Of a DNA stretch of 64,000 nt, positions 37,792 to 48,076 are shown in pieces. The stretch covers positions 1 to 64,000 of the forward strand of contig JBLMXQ010000132.1 of the NCBI GenBank assembly GCA_050257855.1, in the 5' to 3' direction. Made by a program: the position numbers and the translations under genes. Positions within the stretch are counted from its first letter, which is position 1. Every line of letters begins with the position of its first letter. The notes beneath the pieces are model-generated. The model did not search any database. It was not told where the DNA came from and saw only the letters and a list, made by a program, of their open reading frames with translations. Source of the stretch: JBLMXQ01 sp050257855 (GTDB taxonomy: Bacteria > Acidobacteriota > Vicinamibacteria > Vicinamibacterales > CAVVIG01).

Positions 37792-38813
37792 CGGATCATC
37801 TCCGCGCCTTCCTCGCCTATCTCGATCTGAATCGGAACGCGTCCGCGCGGACCGTCCTCGCCTACGAAAGCGATCTCACTCAGTTCCTCTCTTACGTCGC
37901 GCACGGCGCCGGCGTGAAAGTGCAGGAACTGTCGCCCGCTCGACTCGACCGGGACGCCATTCGCGGCTTCCTGGGCGAGCTCTATCGGGCGGGGCAGTCG
38001 CGCTCCTCGGCCGCCCGCAAGCTGGCCGCCATCCGGACCTTTCTGCGCTATCTGCGGCGTGAGGGCTGGATCGACGGCGATCCGGGCGCGCTCGTGCCCA
38101 CGCCGAAGCGCGAGGTGCGCATGCCCGCGCACCTGTCGGAGCGCGAGATGTCCGCGCTGGTCGAGGCGCCGGCCGCCGACGCGCCGCTCGGCCGCCGCGA
38201 CCGCGCGATCCTGGAGCTGTTCTACGCGTCGGGTCTGCGCCTGAGCGAGCTGGCGGGGCTCGACGTGGAGGACGTCAACCTGAACGCCAGAATGGTGCGG
38301 GTGCTCGGCAAGGGCGGGAAGGAGCGCATCGTGCCGTTCAACGGCAGCGCGGCGTCGGCGCTGCGCGCCTATCTGACCGACCGCGAGGCGCTGGTACGGC
38401 AGCTGGATCGCCCGGCCGGCGGCGTCCGCGGGGGGCACGACGCCTCGCCGAAGCGTTCGGCGCGGCCGGGCGCTGCGCGCTCCGGCGCGAGGCCGCGGCC
38501 GTCACGCCGATTCCGCGAGGGCCGGCCGGACGCGCTGTTCGTGAACTACCGCGGGACCCGGCTGACGATCCGCAGCATCGACCGGCTGGTGCGCCGGCAC
38601 GCCGCGGCGACCACGACGCGCCCGGGCGTCAGCCCGCACGCGCTGCGGCACTCGTTCGCGACGCACCTGCTGCAGCGGGGCGCCGACCTGCGCGCGATTC
38701 AGGAGATGCTCGGGCACGCCCGCCTCAGCACGACGCAGCGCTACACGCACGTGAACGCGGCGCAGCTGCTGGACGTGTACCGGAAGGCGCACCCGCGGGC
38801 GAAGGGACGCTGA
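37788..38813 (+). CDS. xerC: Tyrosine recombinase XerC/XerD with internal insertion
   Basis: Site-specific recombinase of 341 residues from GTG 37788. The N-terminal SAM-like core-binding domain is followed by the catalytic domain with Arg in ASGLRLSELAGL, Lys in LGKGGKERIVPF, HALRHSFATHLLQ, LGHARLSTTQ and Tyr in RYTHV. Family members have about 300 residues; the extra ~40 form an Arg/Gly/Pro-rich insert at about 205-245 (RPAGGVRGGHDASPKRSARP). Chromosome dimer resolution is the likely job, given its place after trmFO. Downstream, only seven bases separate it from the convergent regulator gene. Confidence 0.92.
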   Translation: MTDHLRAFLAYLDLNRNASARTVLAYESDLTQFLSYVAHGAGVKVQELSPARLDRDAIRGFLGELYRAGQSRSSAARKLAAIRTFLRYLRREGWIDGDPGALVPTPKREVRMPAHLSEREMSALVEAPAADAPLGRRDRAILELFYASGLRLSELAGLDVEDVNLNARMVRVLGKGGKERIVPFNGSAASALRAYLTDREALVRQLDRPAGGVRGGHDASPKRSARPGAARSGARPRPSRRFREGRPDALFVNYRGTRLTIRSIDRLVRRHAAATTTRPGVSPHALRHSFATHLLQRGADLRAIQEMLGHARLSTTQRYTHVNAAQLLDVYRKAHPRAKGR

Positions 38814-38820
38814 CGCCCGC

Positions 38821-40233
<1,413 letters not shown>

Positions 40234-40259
40234 AAGTGTTCCTGTCCCAGGCCCGGTCC

Positions 40260-41462
40260 CTATCTGAACCAGGCCGCGGCGTTCGAGGCCGGCAGGGTGA
40301 CCCGGAAGCGCGTCCCCTTGCCGGCCGTGCTGCTCACGTCGATCCGTCCGTCGTGCGCGTCCACGATCTTCCGGACGATCGCGAGCCCGAGTCCCGAGCC
40401 CTGCGGCTTCGTCGTGAAGAACGGATTGAAGATCCGGTCCGTCAGTTCCGCCGGTACGCCCGGCCCGTCATCGGAGACCTCCACCACCACCGTCGGGATC
40501 GGCGCCTGCGCCTCCCGGACGAACTCCGGGTCGTCCACGAGGGCGCCCGCCCGCGCCGCCAGCGCAATCGAGCCGCGCCCTTCGAGCGCCTCGAACGCGT
40601 TGGCGATCAGGTTCGTGAACACCTGGCAGAGCTGGTGGTTGTCGCCCTCGAGCACCGGAAGATCGGGGGCGATGTCCACCTGCACCTGCACCTCGCCGCG
40701 GTACGCCTTCGACTCGGCGAGCGTAATCGCCTGGTGCAGCACGTCGGCGACGTTCGTCGGCTCGACCTGCAGCCGAATCGGGCGAACGAACTCGAGCATC
40801 TCGACGACGATCGCGTTCGCCAGCTTCGCCTCCGAGATGATGTCGGCGAGCAGCGACTGCGCGTCCTTCGAATCCGGCACCTGCCGCCGCAGCAGGCCGG
40901 CCATCACCTCGATGCCGGCCAGCGGGTTCTTCAGCTCGTGCGCGATGCCGGCCGCCATCTCTCCGAGCGACGCCAGGCGGTCGCGGAGGCGCTCGCGCTC
41001 TTCGAGCTGCTCGACCTGCGTCAGGTCCTTGAAGAACATCACCGCGCCGACCGTCCGCCCGTCATCGTCCTTCACCGTCGAGAGCGTGTACCCGATCACG
41101 CGATCGAGCTCCTTGATCCGGAGCTCGGCGCGGTTGGGCAGATGGCTCAGCTCGAACGCGCCCGCCAGGACGCGGATGACGTCGTGGCGCGCGCGGAGCA
41201 CGTCGGCGAACGGCCGCCCGAGATCGTCGGCGCAGCGGACCAGCCCGAAGATCCGGTACGCCTCGTCGTTCATCAGCATCACGGAGCCGTCGCGCGCGAT
41301 CGCGAGGACGCCGTTGCGCATGCTGCTGACGAGATGACGAAAGAAGCGATCGTCGGGTGAACCGGCGCGGACGCCGGCCGCCCGCAATCGCCGCGGGAGG
41401 TCGCGGGGTGAGACCGTGCGCCGGCCGGCACGCGCTCGTGACCGCTGTGGCATGTCGGACAT
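40260..41462 (-). CDS. PAS sensor histidine kinase (NtrB type)
   Basis: Cytoplasmic kinase of up to 400 residues. A PAS domain (about 45-150: FFRHLVSSMRNGVLAIARDG, LMNDEAYRIFGL) precedes HisKA with phospho-His in AAGIAHELKNPLAGIEVMAG and the ATPase domain with NLIANAFEALEGRG, VVVEVSDDGPGVPAE and GSGLGLAIVRKIVDAHDG. No membrane segment, so it senses an internal signal. It pairs with the sigma54 regulator downstream. Confidence 0.92.
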   Translation of the reverse strand: MSDMPQRSRARAGRRTVSPRDLPRRLRAAGVRAGSPDDRFFRHLVSSMRNGVLAIARDGSVMLMNDEAYRIFGLVRCADDLGRPFADVLRARHDVIRVLAGAFELSHLPNRAELRIKELDRVIGYTLSTVKDDDGRTVGAVMFFKDLTQVEQLEERERLRDRLASLGEMAAGIAHELKNPLAGIEVMAGLLRRQVPDSKDAQSLLADIISEAKLANAIVVEMLEFVRPIRLQVEPTNVADVLHQAITLAESKAYRGEVQVQVDIAPDLPVLEGDNHQLCQVFTNLIANAFEALEGRGSIALAARAGALVDDPEFVREAQAPIPTVVVEVSDDGPGVPAELTDRIFNPFFTTKPQGSGLGLAIVRKIVDAHDGRIDVSSTAGKGTRFRVTLPASNAAAWFR

Positions 41463-41601
41463 GATCGGCGTGCAGTCCCAGACCCTTCGAGTGTCAGCTC
41501 GTCCGTCGGGGCGAGGGGCAAACGGTGTGCCCTGCCCGGCGCTCGTAAGGGAGCCGGAATGCCGCCGAAAAAGGAGACGTCGGGTTCGATGGACGAGCCC
41601 G

Positions 41602-41628
41602 ACTATAACAAAAGCGTAATCGAATTAC
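41602..41628 (-). promoter_or_regulatory. Promoter-like -10 and small palindrome upstream of the PAS kinase
   Basis: TATAGT on the minus strand (41602-41607) with the palindrome GTAAT-CGA-ATTAC at 41616-41628 just upstream of it, in the -35 region. It could bind a regulator of the kinase/regulator pair. The leader to 41462 would be about 130 bases. Confidence 0.3.
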
Positions 41629-41686
41629 ACTTCCGTGCGGCGGTCGGGCGCTCGCGAGGTCCGGAAAAGATCGGAGGATCGGGCGG

Positions 41687-43708
41687 CTAGACCGCCTCGG
41701 TGGACGCCTGCAGCCGCTCCCACTGGTGCATCAGATCGCCCACTTCCCACATGAGCGCCTGGTGCTGGTCGACGATCGGCTGCGCCGCGGCGCGATCGTC
41801 GTAGAACCCGGGCGCCGACATCTTCGCCTCGATCTCGCGAATCGCCTGTTCGCGTTCGGCGATCCGTGCCTCGAGATCATCGATGCGGGCCTGGCGCGCG
41901 TGTTCGGCGCGCTGACGGCGCCGCGCGTCCGCGTCCGCGCGCTTCTTCTGGTCGCGCGACGGCGGCAGGCTCGCGCCGCGGGGCTGGTGCCCGCTGCTCG
42001 ACGCGCCGCGGCCGGAGCCTTCGGCGCGCGCGTGGCGGCTGACGCTGGCCGCGCCCGCCCGCGCCGGCTGCGCGCTCCGCGCATCACGGGGTTCCCGCAC
42101 GTCCGGATGGCTCTTGTGCCACAGGAACTCGGCGTACGTGCCCGGGTACGCGACGGCCTGCCCGTTGCCGACCTCGACGATCTTCGTCGCGAGCCGTTCG
42201 ACGAAGTAGCGGTCGTGCGACACGAAGATGAGGGTGCCGTCGTATTCCTCGAGCGCGTCGAGCAGCACGTCCTTCGAGTCGAGATCGAGGTGGTTCGTCG
42301 GCTCGTCGAGCAGCAGCGTGTTGGACGGCCGGAGCAGCATGCGGGCGACCGCCAGGCGCGTGCGCTCGCCGCCCGACAGCACGCGCACCCGTTTGTACAC
42401 GTCGTCGCCGGAGAACAGGAACCCGCCGAGGATGTTGCGGATGGCGGGCACCATGTCGGTCGGCGAACCGGAGGCGAGCGTCTCGTACACCGTCGGCGCC
42501 GGGTCCATGCGTGTCGCTTCGTCCTGCGCGAAGTACTGCGGCACGACGTGATGGCCTTCCTTCCGCTGGCCCGCATCGGGCGCCTCCTCGCCCGACAGCA
42601 TCCGCATCAACGTGGATTTCCCGGCGCCGTTCGGGCCGACCAGCGCGATGCGATCGCCGCGCTCGATGTGCAGATCGAGATCGCGGAACACGACGAGGTC
42701 GCCGTACGCCTTCCGGACGCCGACGAGCTCGAGCACCGTGCGGCCGCTCTTCCCGCACGAAGGGAAGTTGAAGTGAATCTTCTTGCGCTCGGGCGGCACC
42801 TCGATCGGCACCACCTTGTCGAGCATCTTGATCCGGCTCTGGACCTGCGAGGCCTTCGTCGCCTGGTAGCGGAAGCGATCGATGAACATCTTGACCCGCG
42901 CGATCTCTTCGTCCTGCTCGCGCTTGGCCTTCCGCAGCGCCTCGATCCGCGCTTCGTGCTCGACGAGATACTGGCTGTAGTTGCCGACGTAGTCGGTCAG
43001 CGTGCGCAACGTCAGGTCGGCGATGCGGGTCACGACGGCGTCGAGGAAGAAGCGATCGTGCGAGACGAGGATGACGGCGTGCGGGTAGGCGTTGAGGTAT
43101 TCCTCGAGCCAGTTGCGCGCCTCGAGATCCAGGTGGTTCGTCGGCTCGTCGAGCAGCAGCAGGTTCGGCTGCTGCAGGAGCAGCTTCGCGAGCGCGATGC
43201 GCATCTGCCAGCCGCCCGAGAACGTGTCGGTCGCCCGCTCGAAGTCGCCGTTCCTGAAGCCGAGCCCCTGGAGCACGGTCGCCGTCTTCAGCTCGATGTT
43301 GTATCCGTCGTGCAGCCGGAAGCGGTCCTGGAGATCGCTGTACCGGGAGAGCATCGCGTCGTGCTCCGGCTCGGGAATGGCCGGGTCGCCGAGGCGCTCC
43401 TCGAGCGCGTGCATCTCGGCCTTCACGGCGAGAAGCCCGGCGAAGGCGCTCGAGGCCTCGTCGAACAGCGTGCGGCCGCAGTAGGTCAGCCCGTCCTGCG
43501 GCAGGTACCCGACACTCAACGCCGCCGGCTTGAGGATGGCGCCCGAATCGGGCTCTTCGAGACCGGCCATCATCCGGAGCAGCGTGGTCTTCCCCGCTCC
43601 GTTGGGGCCGCACAGGCCCACACGTTCGCCGTCGGTAATCTGCCAGGTGACGTGGTCGAGCAGGACGCGGTCGCCGAACGACTTCGTGAGCTCTGAGAGC
43701 TGGATCAT
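41687..43708 (-). CDS. ABC-F family ATPase (translation factor type)
   Basis: Soluble protein of 673 residues with two ABC domains and no membrane part. Domain 1: LCGPNGAGKTTLLRMMAG and LLLLDEPTNHLDLEARNW; domain 2: LVGPNGAGKSTLMRMLSG and LLLDEPTNHLDLDSKDVL, with LSGGERTRLAVARMLL. Between them is the charged P-site tRNA interaction linker (KAKREQDEEIARVKMFIDR). A long Arg-rich, coiled-coil tail ends the protein, as in Uup-like members. It likely rescues stalled ribosomes. A TAGAAT lies 18 bases upstream. Confidence 0.93.
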   Translation of the reverse strand: MIQLSELTKSFGDRVLLDHVTWQITDGERVGLCGPNGAGKTTLLRMMAGLEEPDSGAILKPAALSVGYLPQDGLTYCGRTLFDEASSAFAGLLAVKAEMHALEERLGDPAIPEPEHDAMLSRYSDLQDRFRLHDGYNIELKTATVLQGLGFRNGDFERATDTFSGGWQMRIALAKLLLQQPNLLLLDEPTNHLDLEARNWLEEYLNAYPHAVILVSHDRFFLDAVVTRIADLTLRTLTDYVGNYSQYLVEHEARIEALRKAKREQDEEIARVKMFIDRFRYQATKASQVQSRIKMLDKVVPIEVPPERKKIHFNFPSCGKSGRTVLELVGVRKAYGDLVVFRDLDLHIERGDRIALVGPNGAGKSTLMRMLSGEEAPDAGQRKEGHHVVPQYFAQDEATRMDPAPTVYETLASGSPTDMVPAIRNILGGFLFSGDDVYKRVRVLSGGERTRLAVARMLLRPSNTLLLDEPTNHLDLDSKDVLLDALEEYDGTLIFVSHDRYFVERLATKIVEVGNGQAVAYPGTYAEFLWHKSHPDVREPRDARSAQPARAGAASVSRHARAEGSGRGASSSGHQPRGASLPPSRDQKKRADADARRRQRAEHARQARIDDLEARIAEREQAIREIEAKMSAPGFYDDRAAAQPIVDQHQALMWEVGDLMHQWERLQASTEAV

Positions 43709-43726
43709 GTTGCAGCGGAACCACTT

Positions 43727-43732
43727 ATTCTA
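43727..43732 (-). promoter_or_regulatory. Candidate -10 (TAGAAT) for the ABC-F gene
   Basis: On the minus strand TAGAAT ends 18 bases before the ATG at 43708, for an expected leader of about 11 bases. No -35 consensus is seen. Confidence 0.4.
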
Positions 43733-43767
43733 GCACGAGAGGCTCCCGCTGCCTTCGCGGCCCGTCG

Positions 43768-44355
43768 CTACTCGCCGAGCGCCTTCGCGGCGGCCGCGAG
43801 CACCTGCGGGACCCGGAACGGCTTGGTGAGGTAGCCCGCGACCCCGAGGTTCACGGCGTCGATGGCGCTCGCCTCGGTGGAGAACCCGGTAATGATGATG
43901 ACCGGCAGGTCGGCCTTGTAGCGTTTGGCCTCGCGGATGACGGTCAGCCCGTCCATCCCGGGCATCTTGAGGTCCGCGATCAGCAGGTCGTAGGGATACA
44001 TCCGCATCCGCTCGAGGGCGGAGCGGCCGTCGGGCGCGACGTCCACGTCGTACTCGGCGAGCGCGAGCGTCTTGGCCAGCAGATCGCGGATGCTGGCCTC
44101 GTCGTCGACGACCAGGACGCGCGGGCGGGCGCTCGCACCGGCGGGACGGGGAGCGGGGGCGGGGACAGGGCGAGCAGTGCCGCGCGGCCGCTGGCTGTCG
44201 AGCCACGCGTCGATGTCGCGCTTGCGGAAGCGCCACTGGCGCCCGACGCGGACGGCCGGAATCTTCCCGGCTTTGATCAGCCGGTACACCGTCCGCAGAT
44301 TCACCTGGAGGTACTCCAGGACTTCCTCGGTCGTCAGAAAGGTTTCGTCAATCAT
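43768..44355 (-). CDS. Response regulator with N-terminal excisionase-like DNA-binding domain
   Basis: Protein of 195 residues in reversed order compared with most response regulators. Residues 5-55 form an excisionase/MerR-type winged helix (LTTEEVLEYLQVNLRTVYRL, AVRVGRQWRFRKRDIDAWLD). A Pro/Ala/Arg linker follows, then a REC domain with PRVLVVDDEASIRDLLAKTL, the phospho-Asp in LLIADLKMPGMDGL, Thr in VIIITGFSTEAS and Lys in YLTKPFR. It probably binds DNA when phosphorylated. Its start overlaps the stop of the upstream kinase gene by four bases, so the pair is a two-component system. Confidence 0.92.
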   Translation of the reverse strand: MIDETFLTTEEVLEYLQVNLRTVYRLIKAGKIPAVRVGRQWRFRKRDIDAWLDSQRPRGTARPVPAPAPRPAGASARPRVLVVDDEASIRDLLAKTLALAEYDVDVAPDGRSALERMRMYPYDLLIADLKMPGMDGLTVIREAKRYKADLPVIIITGFSTEASAIDAVNLGVAGYLTKPFRVPQVLAAAAKALGE

Positions 44356-46442
44356 CGACGTCCACGCTTCGGCACGGCCGGAAGCTCTACGGTGAACACC
44401 GCGCCGCCTTCGGGGTGATTGGCGGCGACGAGCTGGCCGCCATGCTCCTGGACGATGCCGTATGCGATCGCCAGTCCGAGTCCGGTGCCCTTGCCGACCT
44501 CCTTGGTCGTGTAGAACGGCTCGAAAATCCGCGGCAGCGCGTCGGCCGGAATGCCGCCGCCCGTGTCCCGGACGGTCACGACGATTGCGCGGCCGTCGGG
44601 CGTCCCCGCTGTGGTGACGTCGATGCGGCCCGGGCGCCCCGCGGCCGCAATTGCCTGCTCGGCGTTCATGACGATGTTCAGGAACGCCTGATGGATGAGC
44701 AGCGGATCGCTCATGACGCGCGGCAGCTTCTCGTCATAGTGTCGCACGACTTCGATACCGGCCGCGCGGCACGCCGCGGCGCGGAGCGCCAGCACTTTCT
44801 GCAGGATGGCGTTGACGCTGACCGATCGGCTCGCGAGCCGGCGCGACCCGGCGAATACGAGGAGATTCCGGACGATCTTCGCGGCGCGGTCGGCCTCGCG
44901 ATAGATCGTCTGCACTTCCTTCCGGAGCTGCCTGGGGAACGCACCGGTCGCGCGCAGCAGCTCGAGATGCCCCAGCACCCCCTGCAGCGGGTTGTTCAGT
45001 TCGTGGGCGATGCCCGCGACGAACTGGCCGAGCGCGGCCAGCTTCTCCGACTGCGTCAGCCGCCGGCGCAGCTCCTCGCGCTCGGTCTCGAGTCGCAGCT
45101 GCGGCGTGAGGTCGCGGGCCACCATGACGCTGCCCGCGCGCTTGCGCTCGGCGTTCACGAGGTCGGTGATCGTCACGATGAACGAGCCGTGCAGCCGCGG
45201 GTCGAGGATCTCGCGGGTGGAGCGGTCCTGGTCGTGCGCCTCGTTCGAAGCGTGCTCGGCCAGCCATGCAGCCAGGTCGGGACCGACGTAATCGGCGAGC
45301 GGCCGGTCGAGCAGCTCGTTGCGCGACAGCGCGACGCGGGCGGCGAACGCCTGGTTGACGTAGACGACGTTCCCGCGGCGGTCGGAGACGGCGACCAGGT
45401 CCGTAATCGAATCGAACATGTTCTCCAGCTCGCGGCGCGACCGCATCACGTCGTCGAGCAGCTGCATGTTCTCGATCGCGCTGGCGAGCTGACGGCCGAG
45501 CTCGTCGGCGCGGTCGAGCAGCGCGAGCTCGCCGCCGGGCTCGACCCGCACGCCATCGAACACGATCGTGCCGAGCGCGCGGCGGCAGCCGCGCAGCGGC
45601 ACCGTCACGACCGCCGTGGCCGCGTCCCGTGTAGTGAGGATCTCGGCCCGCGCGCGCCGCATGGCGACCGCCGGCGGCGCCGTCATGTCATCCGTGCCGA
45701 CGTGGACCCCGCGCGCCGCGTGCGCCTGATCCGAGGACGCCTGCAGCACGAGGTGGCGCGCCCGCCGATCGTGGACCCACACCGACGTGCGGTCGGCGCC
45801 GAACAGCCGGTTGGCGCCGTGGCAGAAGATGTCCAGGCCCGTCGCCAGGTTCAGCGTGGACGAGAGGCTCGCGGTGAAGTCGTCGAGCAGCGTCCGCACG
45901 TCGCGCTGCAGCTCCGCCGACTGGCGAAGTCGGAAGAGTTCCAGCGCGACGAGAAATTCGCCGGCCACGCCGCTGGCGGCCTCGAGCACGGATGGCGACG
46001 GCTCGACGGCAAAGCCGATCGCCAGGAGGCCGACGCGCTCCTGTCGCTGGAGCAGCGGAACGAGCACCGCCGTCGACGTGCCGAGGCGGGCGTGCAGGCC
46101 AGGCATGCGCGTCGCGGCGTAGTCCACGACCGTCGGCGTGCCCGTGGCGAACGCGGACTCGAGCCTGACGGCTTCCTCGTCCCCGGGTGTCAGCGGCTCG
46201 GTCGGGAGCGCGTCGACGCCGTACCCCGAGGTGGCCACGAGCGCGCCGTTCCGCGGGTTGTATTCGAACAGCAGCGTGCAGGCGCCGCCCGTGGCCTGCA
46301 GCGCGTGTTGGTGCATCTCCGGCAGCGCATCGATCAGCCGCGATGTGTGCGCCAGCAACGCCGGGACGGCAGGCACGACGGTCCCGGTGTCCCGCCCGGC
46401 GGACTCGCTCGGGCCGGGCGTGTGACGTCCGCCATTGGGCAT
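44352..46442 (-). CDS. Multi-sensor histidine kinase with GAF and PAS domains
   Basis: Cytoplasmic kinase of 696 residues from ATG 46442. Two GAF-like domains (~30-165 and ~180-335), a PAS domain (~345-460: MFDSITDLVAVSDRRGNVVY, NQAFAARVALSRNELLD), HisKA with phospho-His in FVAGIAHELNNPLQGVLGHL, and an HATPase domain (VVTVRDTGGGIPAD, GKGTGLGLAIAYGIVQEHGG). No membrane helix. GAF domains suggest a small-molecule or redox signal. It is coupled to the DNA-binding response regulator next to it. Confidence 0.92.
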   Translation of the reverse strand: MPNGGRHTPGPSESAGRDTGTVVPAVPALLAHTSRLIDALPEMHQHALQATGGACTLLFEYNPRNGALVATSGYGVDALPTEPLTPGDEEAVRLESAFATGTPTVVDYAATRMPGLHARLGTSTAVLVPLLQRQERVGLLAIGFAVEPSPSVLEAASGVAGEFLVALELFRLRQSAELQRDVRTLLDDFTASLSSTLNLATGLDIFCHGANRLFGADRTSVWVHDRRARHLVLQASSDQAHAARGVHVGTDDMTAPPAVAMRRARAEILTTRDAATAVVTVPLRGCRRALGTIVFDGVRVEPGGELALLDRADELGRQLASAIENMQLLDDVMRSRRELENMFDSITDLVAVSDRRGNVVYVNQAFAARVALSRNELLDRPLADYVGPDLAAWLAEHASNEAHDQDRSTREILDPRLHGSFIVTITDLVNAERKRAGSVMVARDLTPQLRLETEREELRRRLTQSEKLAALGQFVAGIAHELNNPLQGVLGHLELLRATGAFPRQLRKEVQTIYREADRAAKIVRNLLVFAGSRRLASRSVSVNAILQKVLALRAAACRAAGIEVVRHYDEKLPRVMSDPLLIHQAFLNIVMNAEQAIAAAGRPGRIDVTTAGTPDGRAIVVTVRDTGGGIPADALPRIFEPFYTTKEVGKGTGLGLAIAYGIVQEHGGQLVAANHPEGGAVFTVELPAVPKRGRR

Positions 46443-46456
46443 GGGGTCGGGCTGGG

Positions 46457-46486
46457 ATTGTACGCGATCGCTCGCTCCGGCGACAA
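46457..46486 (-). promoter_or_regulatory. Promoter of the multi-sensor kinase operon
   Basis: On the minus strand: TTGTCG (46481-46486), 18 bases, TACAAT (46457-46462), ending 14 bases before the ATG. It faces the ECF sigma promoter across a shared 208-base region. Confidence 0.45.
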
Positions 46487-46562
46487 ACCGCGAAGCCGTC
46501 GGCCGTCCTGGCGACGCGCTCTTGTAAGTGACAGAGAGGATAGCGCTTAGGGCGCACGGCGG

Positions 46563-46568
46563 TATAAT
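46563..46568 (+). promoter_or_regulatory. Candidate -10 (TATAAT) for the second ECF sigma gene
   Basis: Consensus TATAAT, 82 bases before the ATG at 46651; no -35 consensus at 16-18 bases upstream. An AGAGAGG ribosome site lies about 15 bases before the ATG. Confidence 0.35.
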
Positions 46569-46650
46569 CGACGATGCGCGAGCGGCCGACCCGACTGTCC
46601 ACCGCCGTCCGCCGTCTAACCTAATCAGAAGAGAGGCCCGCCGCGCTCGC

Positions 46651-47226
46651 ATGACGTGGACGGACGAAGAACTCGTCGCCCGATCGATCGGCGGCGACGC
46701 CAATAGCTTCAACGAGCTAGTGCTGCGGTGGGAGCGGCCCATCTACGCGCTCGCGTACCGGACCATCGGGCGCGAGGAGGACGCGCGGGACGTGTGCCAG
46801 GAGACCTTTCTCCGGGCGTTCCGGGCGCTCCCCGGCTTTCGCGGCCAGGCGAAGTTCTCGTCGTGGCTCTACCGCATCGCGCTGAATCTCTGCCGGGACT
46901 TCGTGCGCCGCGAGCGGCGCACGCCGGTCGTGCCGGCCCCCGACGACGTGGACCTGGTGGAACTCGCGGCCGCGCGCGAGCCGTCGGAGTCGATCGAGAC
47001 GCTGGTGGCGCGGCGCGATCTGTCGCGCACGGTCGAGCAGGCGATGGCGCAGCTTCCCGAAGAGCAGCGGACGGCGATCATCCTCAAGGAGTACCACGGC
47101 CTGACGTTTCAGGAAATTGCGGATCTCGTCGGCTGTCCGCTCAGCACGGTCAAGACGCGTCTGTATCAGGGGCTCTCGGTGCTCAGGCGCGAGCTCGGCG
47201 CGAGCGGGACGCCGCGCGAGTCCTAG
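46651..47226 (+). CDS. ECF-type RNA polymerase sigma factor
   Basis: Sigma factor of 191 residues from ATG 46651. Region 2: FNELVLRWERPIYALAYRTI, EDARDVCQETFLRAFRAL and FSSWLYRIALNLCRDFVRR; region 4: LPEEQRTAIILKEYHGLTFQ, EIADLVGCPLSTVKTRLYQG. The frame is open 123 bases further upstream, but that part is unlike any sigma factor. Twelve bases later comes a zinc anti-sigma-like gene, so this is an RpoE-type sigma controlled by a membrane anti-sigma factor. Confidence 0.93.
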   Translation: MTWTDEELVARSIGGDANSFNELVLRWERPIYALAYRTIGREEDARDVCQETFLRAFRALPGFRGQAKFSSWLYRIALNLCRDFVRRERRTPVVPAPDDVDLVELAAAREPSESIETLVARRDLSRTVEQAMAQLPEEQRTAIILKEYHGLTFQEIADLVGCPLSTVKTRLYQGLSVLRRELGASGTPRES

Positions 47227-47238
47227 CCCTTTACTGCC

Positions 47239-48006
47239 ATGACTGAAACGCACTGCAGTTATCCTGGCGACCGCGACGGCGTGCTCGTCGCGTACCTCTA
47301 CGACGACATCGATCCGTCGGCGCGCGCCTCGTTCGAAGCGCACCTGATGACATGCGTCACGTGCCACGGCGAGCTCGACGCGCTGCGCGGCGTGCGGTCG
47401 CGGCTCGGGCGATGGGCGCCGCCGGAGCCGGCGCATGCGCCGGCCGCCGCGTCGCCGGCGCGGGCATGGTGGCGGGAGATTCCCGTGTGGGCGCAGGTCG
47501 CAGCCGCGCTGCTCGTGCTCGGGGTCTCCGCCGGCATCGCGAACCTCGACGTCCGCTACGATCAGAGCGGCCTCTCGATCCGCACCGGCTGGTCGCGGCC
47601 GACCGTGTCCGCGCAGGCGGCTTCGCCCGTCGCCGCGCCGGCCGACGCCCCGTGGCGCGGCGACCTCGCCGCCTTCGAGCAGCGGCTGCGAACCGAATTT
47701 CACGCCGCCGATGTCGGTGTCGTACCGACGCCGGTGGCGGCCGCCGGACGGCCGCCCGCCCCCGCGCTCGACGAAGCGGACGTCCTCAGGCGCGTGCGCG
47801 AGCTCGTCAACGACAGCGAGCGGCGTCAGGAGCGCGAGCTCGCCCTGCGGATCGCGCAGGTCGTGCGTGACGTCGACGTACAGCGTCGCGCCGACCTCGT
47901 CAAGATCGATCGCAGCCTCGGCCAGGTGCAGAGCAACACCGGGATCGAGGTGCTGCGGCAGCGGGAGCTGCTCAACTATCTCGTGCGCGTATCTCAGAAG
48001 CAATAG
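47239..48006 (+). CDS. Membrane anti-sigma factor with zinc-finger (zf-HC2) domain
   Basis: Protein of 255 residues. The N-terminus carries the zinc anti-sigma pattern HLMTCVTCHGELD (HX3CX2C). One hydrophobic segment (WAQVAAALLVLGVSAGIANL, ~90-110) spans the membrane. The rest is a periplasmic part with a long helical region (LRRVRELVNDSERRQERELA, RQRELLNYLV) that may dimerise. It should hold the upstream ECF sigma at the membrane until a periplasmic signal releases it. Confidence 0.86.
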   Translation: MTETHCSYPGDRDGVLVAYLYDDIDPSARASFEAHLMTCVTCHGELDALRGVRSRLGRWAPPEPAHAPAAASPARAWWREIPVWAQVAAALLVLGVSAGIANLDVRYDQSGLSIRTGWSRPTVSAQAASPVAAPADAPWRGDLAAFEQRLRTEFHAADVGVVPTPVAAAGRPPAPALDEADVLRRVRELVNDSERRQERELALRIAQVVRDVDVQRRADLVKIDRSLGQVQSNTGIEVLRQRELLNYLVRVSQKQ

Positions 48007-48076
48007 CGCCGCGCGGAACCGATGATGTGAAGACCCGGCCCGTGCGGCATTGGAACCGGGGACTCGGAGCTGAGCG

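Noticed and set aside
37788..38813. Tyrosine recombinase as part of a mobile element
   Set aside because: It follows topA-trmFO in the classic housekeeping order and overlaps trmFO; no att repeats or cargo boundaries are seen beside it.
43768..44355. Excisionase-like domain as a prophage remnant
   Set aside because: It is fused in frame to a complete REC domain and coupled to a kinase gene, so it is a working regulator.
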